Origin: Phycomyces nitens
Lineage: Eukaryota > Mucoromycota > Mucoromycetes > Mucorales > Phycomycetaceae
Direction: 5' to 3'
NCBI GenBank assembly: GCA_022702545.1
Contig: JAHRBC010000002.1
Location: 1,798,001 to 1,862,000, forward strand
Length of the DNA: 64,000 bases
Shown here: piece after piece, positions 10,433 to 25,366 of the stretch
Layout: every line of letters begins with the position of its first letter
How positions within the stretch are numbered: the stretch's first letter is position 1
The notes under the pieces: model-generated
What the model saw: the letters and a program-made list of their open reading frames with translations, nothing else
What the model was told of the DNA's origin: nothing
Database searches by the model: none
Position numbers and translations under genes: made by a program

Positions 10433-10992
10433 ATGGCTGGTCAACCCGTTCGGTAAGGATGGATATAGAAGCACACGCACATATACATGCATACACACGC
10501 ACCCACCCACAGACGAACCGATGGATGGAAATCAGCACTCTCTAGCCACCAAATTTTTAAAAAAAATGTTTATCAGACATATGATGCTCAACATGTATAA
10601 AATATAAAATTTGTAGTCTGTACAGCAAGGGCCGCGTTTTGGGCTACGAGCGTGCCAAGCGTGCCCAGAACCCCAACACCTCTTTGATCCAGGTCGAAGG
10701 TGTCCAAACCACCAAGGATGCTCAGTTCTACCTCGGTAAGCGCATTGCTTATGTCTACCGCGCCCAGCGTGAGGTCAACGGTTCCAAGGTCCGTGTCATC
10801 TGGGGTCGCATTGCCCGCACCCACGGTTCCAACGGTGTCGTCAAGGCCCGTTTCCGCAAGAACTTGCCTCCCAAGGTATTTGGTGCCAGTGTCCGCATCG
10901 TAAGTTTATTATTGATTAATTTGAATTGAATCGAATCGAATTGGATGCTAACCAACATGATCATTTAGATGCTTTACCCCTCCAACATCTAA
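10433..10992 (+). CDS. rpl33: 60S ribosomal protein eL33 (L33/L35A)
   Basis: Component of the large ribosomal subunit. Three exons (10433-10452, 10617-10899, 10969-10992) give 108 aa, the normal family length. The sequence begins MAGQPVRLYSKGRV and carries the conserved core [30 protein letters not shown] and the C-terminal GASVRI/MLYPSNI. The first exon is only 20 nt and is followed by a 164-nt intron, the common early-intron arrangement of fungal ribosomal-protein genes. A C/T- and G-rich region upstream (about 10260-10430) probably holds the shared bidirectional promoter with the CYSTM-like gene. Codon use is strongly biased to C/G-ending codons, as in other highly expressed genes here (eEF3, eS26). 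Confidence 0.97.
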
Positions 10993-11405
10993 GCGATTGA
11001 CGTGACGATTTAAAGATGATAAAGTACGAATTTTGCAAGGAAAATAAACATTTATATATATATAAAAAAGAATTTAGAGATATTCCAAGTTTGTTGGTTT
11101 GGTTATAAAGCGTTTATTTGAATGATATATTTTATAAAACTATAGTGATGTGTGTGTGTGTGTAAAGGTTGGGATTCAAGTATAATTCATGTATTTTATC
11201 ATTATTCCATAAAGTGTAAAAATTACTAGTTGGAATTATATATATATATATAAAGTGTAAAAATGAGTGGTGTGAATTGAGTGAAAAGGCAAGTCATGAA
11301 TTGCTTAAAAATAATACGCTGTAAATCGCTTATACTTGCAAAATAAAGCACTAGAGCCCAATCTCTCTCTCTCTTTTTTTTTTCCTAATAAAAGAAAAAA
11401 ACAAG
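10993..11405. other. Intergenic: eL33 3' end and kinesin promoter
   Basis: Contains AATAAA-type signals soon after eL33 (about 11041), TG and TA dinucleotide tracts, and a pyrimidine-rich CTCTCTCT stretch at about 11361-11382 just before the kinesin start. No further gene. Confidence 0.5.
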
Positions 11406-14641
<3,236 letters not shown>

Positions 14642-15566
14642 TTTCCTCTCTTTCAATTCTTTTTAGCCAACGAACCATGACTTTTTGAAAAGAAAGCGAT
14701 ACTTGGCGATGAGTAGGGCGAGTGGGTTTCCTAGTTCATATTTGATTGAAAAGAGCATGGATAAGCGAAAATATTGTGAATGTTTTATGTTTGCCTTTAT
14801 CGTGTGTTTCTTTACTGACTCGAAAGGGTCTACTGTAGATTCTGTCTATTGTTTCAATTGTTGTGTTGTATATTGGATTGTTTAACCAAGAAATAATGTT
14901 ACAAGGTGTCTTTTTTTCTTCTTTGGCAGACATGGTGGCTGTTTAACATGGACCATGGAGATCTGCGTTTTCCTGTTACACCAGGAACACCGTTGTCCAG
15001 GATTTATTGTACTCTTTGATACTCCTATTAATATGAAGTTTGGTACAACAAAACCTCTAGATTGTGTACAGTATCAAAACCAGCTTTGATTATGCGAGGT
15101 AGTGCACAAGTCTTTATTCGATTCTATCAATCGACTTAGAGTATTGTCCAAAGCACACACTCGATAATTTATACAAATTAGAAGCCATAAAGATAGGCCC
15201 CTCTTTGCTGAGCTTGTCATACTAGGCTAAATTAGATCAATCAAAGCAATTAGCCTGATAATTACGTGAATACCACTCCTAGTAGAAAGTAAGGCCTATA
15301 GTCTCAAAAGTCGACAAAAAGCATCATGTACACTATATTCACCTCGCTGGCTGGTATTTGTTTGATTTTATATATAAATGTGTATATATGTATATATGTA
15401 TATATATATGTGGAAGATAAAGGTTGGCTTAAAGTTTGGTATCTTGATAGTTTTTTTTTGATGGGATCAGATAGTCAAAGAAATGGATGTTGGATCTGCC
15501 AACAGACCGTTCCTCACCAAGACATGCTCATAGAAACAGTCCTTCAATATCTCCTGGACAAGAAAA
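14642..15566. other. Convergent intergenic region
   Basis: Lies between the ends of the kinesin gene (+) and the R3HCC1L-like gene (-). AT-rich, with a (TATATG) run near 15370-15410. No supported gene. Confidence 0.5.
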
Positions 15567-16291
15567 CTACCTCTTACTGGTCATACTAGCTCGCTTGGAA
15601 GACATGTCGATGGATGTGGGTCGAGTGGGTGTTTGGGGTCCAGATGCTGCAAATTACAAGCACATTTGCACAGAGACATTGTTTATGATGAGCAACGCTT
15701 TATCTTGCAAAAAAAAACCCCCCACCACACTTACTTCTTAAAAAGTCTGTTGGGCCATCATAAGGGCGAATCTTGGCCAATGGGTTGGTGACATTGTCAA
15801 TGTAGGCCTTTTTAGCTATTCATCATCATTAGTCATTAGTCATTCATCATTTTTGATATTCTCCATTTCATTTGACTAGTATTATCTACCTGTTGCTGGG
15901 TGTTCAAATATGATGAGTGCACGAGTATCAGAGATCCACTTGATTCTGTATCCTCCTCGTAAATTCTCGTAATCTCTAAAGATGTCACGCAAATGGTGTG
16001 TTTTAAAAGCTGGTGGGAAGCTGTGGCAATCCAGCACAACCGTAGGCTCGTCGACCATGGGAACTTCGGCTATATGAATAATGGTTTAATTAGCTTGGCC
16101 TTCAAAAAGACATTGTTACCTGGCGGTTCAGTAAAAGGGTTCATGTTGCGGCTTGCACGCTTGCTTCGACGACCATCGTCATTGGCTCCATCATCATAGC
16201 GATCGTATTGCTTCAAGAGTTCTTCATAATCTTCTTTTGTGGAACAGTCATTCAGAGACATGCCTTGCATACCCATATTTTCGAGAGCCAT
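15567..16291 (-). CDS. Small R3HCC1/R3HCC1L-like protein, 170 aa
   Basis: Four exons on the minus strand: 16120-16291, 15890-16069, 15735-15815, 15567-15646; phases agree and the stop is TAG. Residues 1-60 are acidic/polar (EDYEELLKQYDRYDD then RRSKRASRN). Residues about 65-140 form an RRM-like unit (VVLDCHSFPPAFKTHHLRDIF, GGYRIKWISDTRALIIFEHPATAKKAY). That pattern of "FP..FKT.DL..F..Y..GY.IKWVDDT.AL..F" is what I associate with the C-terminal region of R3H and coiled-coil-containing proteins, here without an R3H domain. The tail is Ser/Thr/Arg rich. An upstream in-frame ATG (16330) would add 13 residues; the start at 16291 is preferred for its context. Role unknown, probably RNA-associated. 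Confidence 0.7.
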
Positions 16292-17873
16292 TGTTTTTGA
16301 TGAGGATGTCTTTATTTTTTTGTTTGTCAAATGAAACCAACAGCTTTATTCGTCTTTGTGACTTTTAAAAAAAAGTATAGATAAAAATTGATATCAGCCA
16401 TGTGTTCTCTTGTCTTTTTTTCTTCTTCTCTTTACGCCCAGCAAACGGACCGCCAGCAAGAAATAATTGGGGATTTGATTGTCAATTTGATTTTATATAC
16501 CTAGAGTAACCCCCTTTTTGTTCTCTTTCTGAATAATGAGCTGGTTTGGCAGCACAGACAATTGGCAACAAGAGTTTGTTGGTGTCTTTGGACAATTGAT
16601 AATCGATAATCGACAATTGATAATAATAATAATGGCGGTTGTTCAAGGCTTTAAAGAGTGTCTGAGTTTCATTTCCACAAGCTCGCACGCTGCATCGATC
16701 CTTTCTTGCATTAAGCATGCCAAGGAAACTCCGGTGATGTAACGACCGACTTGTGCACAATAGATTTACAGGAATCCTCGAATTGATCAAAAGTGCTCAA
16801 GATACAAGCAATCAATATGGCCTTTATCATTTACCTTTTGATATTTAGCCAATTCCCGAGAAAATGGTTTATTCTGCAGGGAATTCAGTGCTAGTAATGG
16901 GTTTTAAGAGGTTGATCATGTCATCATACTTGGATATTGCAACCAATTGGTATCTTAAATGGCTTGAGATATAGAGCCAAAAACACACACACAAAGTTGC
17001 TCTAATGCAGACTTTTTGATATGCAAAAATCATAAATAAATTGTGCATTTGACAGTTTCCTTGCGAGATCCAATCCGCAGTACCAAAGAAAGACCTTTTT
17101 GCTTGTCATAAAAAGTAAAATATCCAACCACAAGAGTCCAAGATGGAATACTTCAATTAATATCCCAATATTTGTATTTGGTAGGTCAAGTAGTAATGGG
17201 GTTTGGCTACAAAACTCTTACTTTGAAATAATCACAATAATCACAATGACCAATTTCGTGGTTTATAGAAATATGGGTTTTGGCTTCATAAATTCCCATT
17301 TCTTTTTATCGGTGAAATGCGCGCCAAAAAATAAAGCCATTGTGATCTACTGCACCAATTCCTACATTTCAAACATCCCAATTGATAAAGTAAAATAGGT
17401 AAATCTAGGTGACAATGCTCTTTATAGTCTTTGGAAGCCTTTTTTCTGAACCGGGTGCTGTAAAAAGTATTTTATTAGACAGTTAAAACGGCCTATAGTA
17501 AGCCCCATTTCTTGAATGAATGGTGTCGATTATTTTTTTTACCTTGACAGAAAAACACATACAATGATCAGTGATTATTATTATTATTTTTTTTAAAAAA
17601 AAGACCCTTTATGTTTTGTTTTTTTTTCTTTGATGTTTTTATATATGTTTTTTTTTCACCGAGTCTTTGTCATTGTATTTCATATTTATTTGTCAGGTAG
17701 GTTGTTTTCTCCATAATGTTGTTAACATCAGATATTCGCAGTGAAGACGACTTGATATGCGAGGAAAATAACAGAGAATTTAAAGATACGAGATGAGCCT
17801 CGAAACTCTACATCACGGGCTTCTGCTATTTCCTAAGCAGCTTTTATTTACAACCGCACGTCTGTTAAAAAGT
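16292..17873. other. Intergenic, no gene seen
   Basis: Promoter side of the R3HCC1L-like gene and 3' side of pab2. Pyrimidine-rich just upstream of 16440. Only short fortuitous frames. Confidence 0.5.
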
Positions 17874-19098
17874 CTAGTAAGGAGCAAAGTATCCACCTCT
17901 TCCACGACCTCTGTTGCACACAAGCAAAAAATAATAATATAAATGAATAAAAATGAATTCCATATATTTTCATCAAAAATACATATATAAAAAATAAAAG
18001 TCCTTACCTGCCACGACCACGGTAACCGTGCATTGGAGAATGGCCGTAATAAGGGGTCATGCCGCCACGGAAGCCACCGCGGAAGCCACCTCTTCCACGG
18101 CCACCACGGTGTGAGAATCCAGGGACGTTTGTTCGCTTGGCAGAAACCTATATGTATGTATATCCCACACACACAGACACACAGACACACATACACACAC
18201 AGAAAGATATGGATCGTATTGAGTATGGGAATTAATCTCGCCCTAGTCTTCTATACCTTTAACAAACGACCACGGAACAAACTCTCGCTCAATGCAACAG
18301 CGGCATCAATGAACGAAGGTTCAGCAAATTCAATGTATGCAAATCTATGAAAAAAATATACATGTAGAAATTGATAAATACTAAATTTCTGGTATGCCCT
18401 AACAAAATTATCTATATATATATATATTATTATTATTATTATTGACACGCTTACCCCTTGGGATGGCCAGTAAACTTATCACACAAGATTGTTACTCTGT
18501 TGATTGTACCGCACGACTGGAAATGAGCCTGTAGCTCCTCAGGTGTTGCTCCATAATCAACCTATATTTCCTCTTTTTTTGTCAGCACCGATTACGCTGA
18601 AAAAATAATAATAATAATAATAATAATAAAACAAAAACAATACTAAATTCGAGTCAATGAGACTTACGTTGCCAACATACACCGAACGAGAATCAACTGC
18701 CTCTCTATCGACTAGGGACATTGAAGAATGCCGGTCAGACAACATGGGCTTTTGATAACTTGATACCTTTTTTTTTTTGTAATCCTTACCTTCTTCAGTT
18801 GACATGGTTTTCTCTACCTCTGCCTGCATTGCACGCAGTTTGGCGGCCTCATCCTCCATCTCCTGAACACGCACTCTCATGGCCTCTAATTCCTATAGAG
18901 CAGAATGGATAATATGTTAATGGGACACGAATACATTACGGATCTGCCTCTGATGAAGACAAATCACACTCTGGCCGCTCTCTTTAGCCTACGTACTTTA
19001 TCGACATCGCCTTCAATCTCGGCCTCGACAGTCGGCTGTTCTTGTTGGGAAATGATCTGTTGTTCAACAGTTCCAGCGTGGGCTTCAGTATCGGTCAT
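17874..19098 (-). CDS. pab2: Nuclear poly(A)-binding protein 2 (Pab2/PABPN1-like), 206 aa
   Basis: Binds growing poly(A) tails in the nucleus and links them to polyadenylation and exosome turnover. Seven exons: 18997-19098, 18790-18892, 18668-18711, 18455-18561, 18257-18344, 18008-18147, 17874-17910. Order: acidic Glu/Gln-rich N terminus (1-34), a coiled-coil segment ([19 protein letters not shown]), then a single RRM with RNP2 SVYVGN at about residue 90 and RNP1 KGFAYIEF at about 130. An Arg/Gly-rich tail follows ([16 protein letters not shown], then [13 protein letters not shown]), a likely arginine-methylation substrate. The single RRM between a coiled coil and an RGG tail separates it from cytoplasmic Pab1, which has four RRMs. 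Many introns (six in 621 coding nt), one carrying an (AAT)n tract. Confidence 0.95.
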
Positions 19099-19506
19099 GA
19101 TGAATATTAAAAGAACAAAACTTTTTCTGTCTTGCTTCACGCGTACGGCAAAAGGTTGGCTCACTAGAAAAAGTAACATGTGACGTCGAGTTTTTGATGG
19201 GCGGATGTTGAATATGAGGAGGGGGGTTGGAGGGGGGGTTGAAAGAAAATTAAAAAATGAAAAAAAAGTTTGCCAAATTATTTTATGAACAAAATGATAT
19301 GGATATGGATATTATCATTATCATTATTGGGAATATTAAGCTGATTTTTTATTGTTTTTGTTTGATTAAAAAAGACATTGCTAATTAGCTAAGAGATGTA
19401 TGTATATAGATATATATATTAAAAGAATAAAGCAGAAAACAAAAGGCTAGGACATTATATGAATAGTAGGGGTTTAAGAGATATCAATTTTTTTGGGGAA
19501 TGATGC
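19099..19506. other. Intergenic: pab2 promoter and PHO89 3' flank
   Basis: Includes a G/A-rich stretch (GGGGGGTTGGAGGGGGGGTT near 19221-19240) on the plus strand, that is, a C-rich promoter-like strand for pab2. No gene. Confidence 0.5.
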
Positions 19507-21202
19507 TTATTTGACCAGAGCAGGGGCATAGGCAGCAAAGGAGAATAAAAGACCAGCTACGAGACCAGCGCAGGGAAGAGTGATTACCCATGAGGCAAAG
19601 CACCAAGAAAGCATCCTCCAGTTGACGGCATTCAGGTTACCGTTACAAAGACCAATTGCGGCAGTTGCACCAGTAATGCAGTGGGTGGTGGAGACAGGGA
19701 GACCAAGTTTTGAGCAGGTGAGAACAGTGAGAGCAGTGGCTAATTCTGCACTGAAACCACGACTGGGACTAAAGTATGTGATATTGTTACCCATGGTACG
19801 CATGATCTTATAACCCATGGTAGCCAGACCGATATCAATTGCGACACCACCATAGACAAGAATCCAGATAGGGACTGGAACCTTGCCTCCAACATCAACA
19901 GTAGCAGTCTCCCAGACACCAAATACGGCGGCAACTGGACCAACAGCATTGGATACATCGTTGGAACCGTGGGCAAAGGAGGCCATACAGGCAGTCAGGA
20001 CCTGGAGGAAGGAGAACATGTACTCGGCATCATCTTCGTACAGCTCGGCAGCAGCATGGACTTTCTTGAGATGGGCATTGTCGAGGTTACGGACATCTTT
20101 GCGGACACCATGGAGAGCCATGCCAATAGCACGATCCTTGAAATGAGACATCTTGGATTTAAAATCGTTTTTGGGTTCCTCGACCTGCTGGACAAATGGA
20201 GTTTCTTTCTCGGTAACTACGGCCTTGGAATCGCTGTCAGTGCTTGGGACTTCGCTGATAGGGCTTCCGTCTTCTTTGATCTGAGGAGCTCCGGTGGTAG
20301 TGGGAGCATGGAGCTCAGGATCGGCCTGCTGGAGAGTGGGGCGCTTTGAGAGGAAGGGAGAGACAAAGACATGGTACCACTTCAAGTCTTCGTGGTCCTT
20401 GACACGACGTCTGAGCCAATTGCAGACAAAGAACCAGGCAAAGAGGGCAAAGAAGATACCGACACCAAACGAGATACCAACAATGGTTCCGACGGACATC
20501 TTGGCAGCATCGGTACCGGGTGCACCCTTGTAGATGATGTAAAAGGCCTCGATGACGGTAGTGATAAAGAAGTAGACAGGCACAGATCGGAGACCCCACT
20601 TGAGACTGTCTTCTCTGCGAAGAACGGTGTACTTGATACTGAGGTAGAATAGGGCAGAAACACAGCCAGCAATGACTGGGGAAATGAACCAAGAAGCAAT
20701 GATCTTGCTGACACCAGTCCATGACCAGTCTACGGCACCTCCACCAAAGCCTGCAATACCAACCTAATGATAAATAACAATAGGGATTAGCAAGATGTTG
20801 ACATGATCATATAATATAGAAAATACTTACACCAATGACTGCACCAACGATAGAGTGAGTTGAACTGACAGGCCACTCCATGTGAGTTGCAAAGATGACC
20901 CAAAAGGCAGAACCGATAATGGCACAAGTCATGGCAAGCATAAAGGTCTCTGGGATATCGACAAAGAGAGCAGCAGAAATAATGCCACCCTTGATGGTCT
21001 CTGAGGTTCCTGATCCAAGAAGAACAGCACCAAGGAATTCGGTAAAGCATGCAATAATACAGGCCTGAGCGAGAGAAAGGGATCCGGAAGAGACTGAGGT
21101 GGCAAAAGAATTGGCAACGTCGTTGGCACCAATACCAAACGCATCGCCAAAGGCAGCAATCATGGAGACTGCAAAGATCCAAGTATAATCGTGAACCTGC
21201 AT
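19507..21202 (-). CDS. PHO89: Na+/phosphate symporter, PiT family (PHO89-like), 542 aa
   Basis: Plasma-membrane inorganic phosphate transporter coupled to sodium (or protons). Two exons (20831-21202 and 19507-20763) separated by a 67-nt intron. The PiT signature occurs twice, as expected from the internal duplication: GANDVANSFATS near residue 25 with SSTHSIVGAVIGV, and FAHGSNDVSNAVGP near residue 390 with PVSTTHCITGATAAIG. Roughly 12 hydrophobic segments flank a central hydrophilic cytoplasmic loop (about residues 240-370) containing many Ser/Thr. Family length is normal. A TATATAAG box sits about 50 bp upstream of the ATG (near 21250-21257). In other fungi such genes are induced by phosphate starvation, but I saw no CACGTG Pho4-type site close by. 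Confidence 0.95.
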
Positions 21203-22734
21203 AGTGTTGTAGAGTTGATAACCTTTGATTGTTTGATCTACCAGCTTTCTTATATACCAAATGATATTTAGGCTCTAGAAACTGTTACAGACAGTTTCTG
21301 ATTTTGGCTTACTTTATTAGCCAATCAAATCATTTCCTTTGACCACGCCTGGATATCTCTTTACTTTGATCCAAACCGTTTGTCTTTGCAAAGAATCCCA
21401 AGAAAACTGAGACTTCTGAAATTCCGATTGCAGACGATCTGTGGACTGAAGCAGTAAAGCATAGTAAACGTCACAATTGATAGGATACAAACCAAAGATC
21501 ACCATATTTGCTCAAGATCAATAATCCCTCAATAGCTTATTGCTGTCTATATTTAACAAATTACATGAATTGTGGATTCCAATTGACAGAATAATATTCT
21601 TGGATTCTGGAATAAAAAAGTATGATACACTAGTGACCAAGCATATAAAACCAAGCGTCTGGTTGGTTATCACTGAAACAATTCTATAGAATCACACCAC
21701 TCACAAATGCCTTGACTAGAAGCTGTCAAAGGTCTTTTTCCCTCGTGGGTATTCAAATGGTAGCTTACTGGCTAGGATTTACCATTGAAGGACAAACACC
21801 AGTGGTAGTTTCCTCGCATTCTTCTGCTCAGGTATATTTCCTGATTTGTCCAATATAACCCACATGTTGTATATTTCCTCTATTTGAGATTCATTTCAAG
21901 AGTGTCACTGTATATTAATGGGTGAATTGTGTAATTTGAAGTGCAGGGCAATTGTACTGTACACATCAGGTGGTGAAGGGCATTGATCCATATAGATCAA
22001 AGGGGTCGTAGATCCAATTGCAATCTAGAATTTAATATGGCAATTTGCAAAAAACCCGGGATTTTTTTTACTTTATTTATTTTATTTTTTTGCGACCGGA
22101 ATGTCCAACCATTTGGTTTGAGCGGCCAATAACCTCAAAGAATATTATCATGATCTTAATAGCTGAGTGCTGTACAGAACATGTAGAATTAATACGGTTA
22201 TCTGCTGTTATCCAGAACACTATCGGGTTACAGAATATATATTGGATTTACAATTGTACGTTTGTAATAGACAATAATGTCTCTGAATTTGCATGGCAAT
22301 GACAATTGCAGCCAGAATAATCATGTCATCTTTGGAATAAGGGCCAAGTATAATGGACTTCTTTTTTTTTCCCTCAAGACAAGTACAGATAATCTTAAAA
22401 TTGTATGTTTATAAACACTAGTACTAGTATCATTTTAAGCAGTTCATTTGATATCACGTGTGGTGCCTTTTTTTCCCATTTCCCTAAACCTTTATAAAAA
22501 CGTTATAAGATTCACTAGTGCTGCTACACAAGATCAGGGATCCAAAATTGTAAATTCTTTATTTTTTTTTATTCAGTGTGATTCTGTAATTTCTATTTAG
22601 AGACTCTAACAATCATTTGCAATAATTCTGAAATTCATAAAGATTTTGGAGTGGAAATTATAAGCATTTTTTATTGTTGTTGTAATTGAAGTATTAATTA
22701 AAGAGCCCCCACACTTGTACCATTTTCACCATCA
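21203..22734. other. Intergenic: PHO89 promoter and AT-rich spacer
   Basis: TATATAAG near 21250 on the minus strand is the likely PHO89 TATA box. The remainder is AT-rich with no supported gene; a promoter-like segment for the plus strand begins near 22735 (separate entry). Confidence 0.5.
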
Positions 22735-23170
22735 CCACATATAAAAGTCCAACCACAGCCAGTTCAATTCAATCCAATTAAATCCAGCACCCCCCAAACA
22801 CCCCTACGCACAATCATTTCTCCCTCTACTCACACATCACACTCTGCCAAAGACCACCTTTTGCATATACCCATCCACACACCCATACCCACCCACACAT
22901 CCACACTTTCCTCCCACCATCTCCGCAAAGTTCCGTCTGTACACCTGGTAGTCGACTTCCCTCCCGGAGCATCATGGCATCATCGCGCCGCAGGCATTAA
23001 CCTGATCCGCTAATGAGGGTATTATCTCAGCCAATCCACACAGAAAGATAAATCTCTCTGTGCAAAAAAGCACCCCTTGAGCCATGACGTTCAGTAAGAA
23101 AAGGCCAGGAGAAGGAACCGAAGTTCCTCTCCCGCCCCTTGCATAAGTTTATTCAGATCTAAATAATAAA
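22735..23170 (+). promoter_or_regulatory. Promoter-like segment with pyrimidine-rich leader, transcript unknown
   Basis: A TATAAAAG box (22740-22747) is followed by about 170 bases composed almost entirely of C, A and T (CACCCATACCCACCCACACA-like). That is what a strongly transcribed fungal 5' leader looks like. It leads only to tiny ORFs (MASSRRRH at 22974 and a 20-codon ORF at 23083), then AATAAA-type sequence near 23164, before the convergent sugar-transporter stop. A short non-coding RNA, a small-peptide gene or a decayed gene are all possible. Confidence 0.4.
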
Positions 23171-23255
23171 GGGATAAAAATGTAGTTAGTGTGTACAGCA
23201 AGAGTACCATAAGTAATAAGTAGGGAATCGGACAAGTCGGTCTGGACGGACTGAA

Positions 23256-24815
23256 TTAGGGGACGGCACCAAAGAGGATCTCCATATCCTCGAGCGTACG
23301 GCCCTTTGTCTCGGGGATAAACCAGCAGCCAACGAAACACACGATGCAACAGGCGCCAAAGAAGAAGTAGAGACCAGACACAGTGTGTGCAAGGAAAAGG
23401 GGAGCGCAGTAGGTGATCAAGATGGAGAAACCCCAGTTGATGCCATAAGTCAAGGCAAGACCCTTGGCGCGTGTACGCATGTTAAAGATCTCGGCAGGGT
23501 ACACATACGAAGCACTTCCATAACTGAATGCAAACGCACCGGCAAAGATGTAGATAAAGGCCATGATGGTGTTGCGAGCATGCGGGTTGGTTACTGACAC
23601 TGCACCGGTATCAACGTCAACAAGAGTGTACTGCTGGAACAGTGCACCGACAACAAACATACTGATTCCCATTACAGCCGCACCAGACAAGAAGATGGGC
23701 TTGCGACCCCAGCGATCAATACACCATTGCAGAGACACGGCAGCTGCACAGAAAGAGAAGATTCCAGTACCACCAGTAGCGGCAATTGAGCTCGAGACAT
23801 CGGTCATGCCAGCATCAAGGAAGATCTGAGGAGCGTAATACCAGATAGCCACACTTCCGGTAAAAGATGTAGAGATGGAGATGAAAAAGGCAATTCCAGT
23901 GCGCTTGAGATTGGTTCCCTGGAAAAGCTCTCGGTATGTACGATTGCCCAACGACTTTTCGAAATCGATCTCGGTCTTGATGGCATCATACTCCTTGCGA
24001 ACAACGGGATGGTCAATTGTAGTGCCATGAAGTTCGGCCAGGACCTCCAAGGCTTCCTCGGGGCGATTGTGATCAATAAGCCAACGAGGCGAGAATGGCA
24101 AAAAGGTCAAGATTACACCACACATTGCACAAATGACCAGCTGAAAGATCCAAGGTGCTCTCCATGACCAATCAGTTGAGAGATAACTGGTTCCAAAGGT
24201 AAAAAAGTAGCCAACCACCTGGCCAAAAGTGCTCATGAGAGTGAAGAAGCTGATTAGGCGGCCACGGATATCTGGAGGAGCAATTTCTGAATGGTACAAG
24301 GGGATAGCATTGGTCATCAAGCCAGCTCCAAAGCCGCCTACCAGACGGCCAGCCAAGAGAAGACCAAAGTTGTGGCCGATGATTTGGAAGATGATGCCAA
24401 TGCAAAAGGTCACGGAAGCACCAATGATGGAGAACTTGCGACTGAATCGATCTGTGTTGAAAACAAGTTAATACTGGGCGTAATTGCGGAACATTTGCAA
24501 ATGTAACCTACCACAGAAGAAACCGGAGAAGAAGGCGCCAAGTGCGGCCGTCATCAAAAACAAGGCAAGCAAGAGACCTTGGAGATAGGCCATATTGTCG
24601 GCAGTAAAGAAGTAGGCAGTAAAGGGCTCCATGGCCAGGATTCCAGACACGGCACCAGTATCGTATCCACACACGAATCCACCCACGGCAGCCACAATGG
24701 CAGAGAAGTACACGGCCTTGCGGAACTTTGGAAGAGGAGGATAATCAAGTGGATTTCCGTAATCCATTGGAGGATCTTCTGGAGTGAATTCTTTTATATC
24801 CATGGAAGCAGACAT
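23256..24815 (-). CDS. MFS sugar transporter (hexose/H+ symporter type), 499 aa
   Basis: Major facilitator superfamily, sugar porter family, probably at the plasma membrane. Two exons (24512-24815 and 23256-24451) around a 60-nt intron. Diagnostic motifs: FVCGYDTGAVSGIL in TM1, GRLVGGFGAGLMTNAIPLY with EIAPPDIRGR at TM4-5, WRAPWIFQL and FSPRWLI before the central loop, DRWGRKP between TM8-9, and PETKGRTLEDME after TM12. Twelve hydrophobic segments are visible and the length is typical. The substrate cannot be read from sequence; the closest general type is fungal hexose or quinate permeases. The gene is followed downstream, convergently, by the promoter-like segment at 22735-23170. Confidence 0.94.
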
Positions 24816-25366
24816 TTGAATACGATTGAAAGAAGATGTTTATTTGAAAGAGAAAAAAAAAGAAGCAGGTATTTATGTTTAAGCATCACGAAAATATCTC
24901 TCTTTGGTGTGACTCACCTTGCTCGGAGTACAATTGAATTATTATTTTCTTGGGTCTATTGGTTGGGAAGAAGAACATGAGTAATAACAGAGTATGGCAT
25001 TTTCGATCTTGATCCCAAACATCTTTTACCCAAGGGTGAAATCGTGCAAGTCGAAGCTGCCCGAGATTATAATATTATTATTACTTTTATTGACTCAATT
25101 CATTCCGGCTCAAAGTAACCCCAACTTTTTTTATTGTTATTAAAAAAAAACAATTTTTTTTTCATAAACACAGTAAAGATGTTGTATGTATTATGTGTGT
25201 GTGTGGCTTGTAAATCATTGGATTTTTTTTTATTGAAACATATTTACTTTTGAGGGTCATTTTCAAGAAATGCAAATTTATTTTGAAACAATCAACTCTA
25301 GTGGAAGATTAAAGAAATAGTGAAAGTGTATAGTGTAAAGGATAATAAAAGCAGTGTCTATAAGAT
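24816..25366. other. Intergenic: sugar-transporter promoter
   Basis: AT-rich with A/T runs and a (TG)n tract near 25193-25205. No gene supported. Confidence 0.5.

Noticed and set aside
20807..21260. Overlapping minus- and plus-strand frames across PHO89
   Set aside because: Shadows of the transporter reading frame; only the frame with GANDVAN and SSTHSIVGA motifs is coding.
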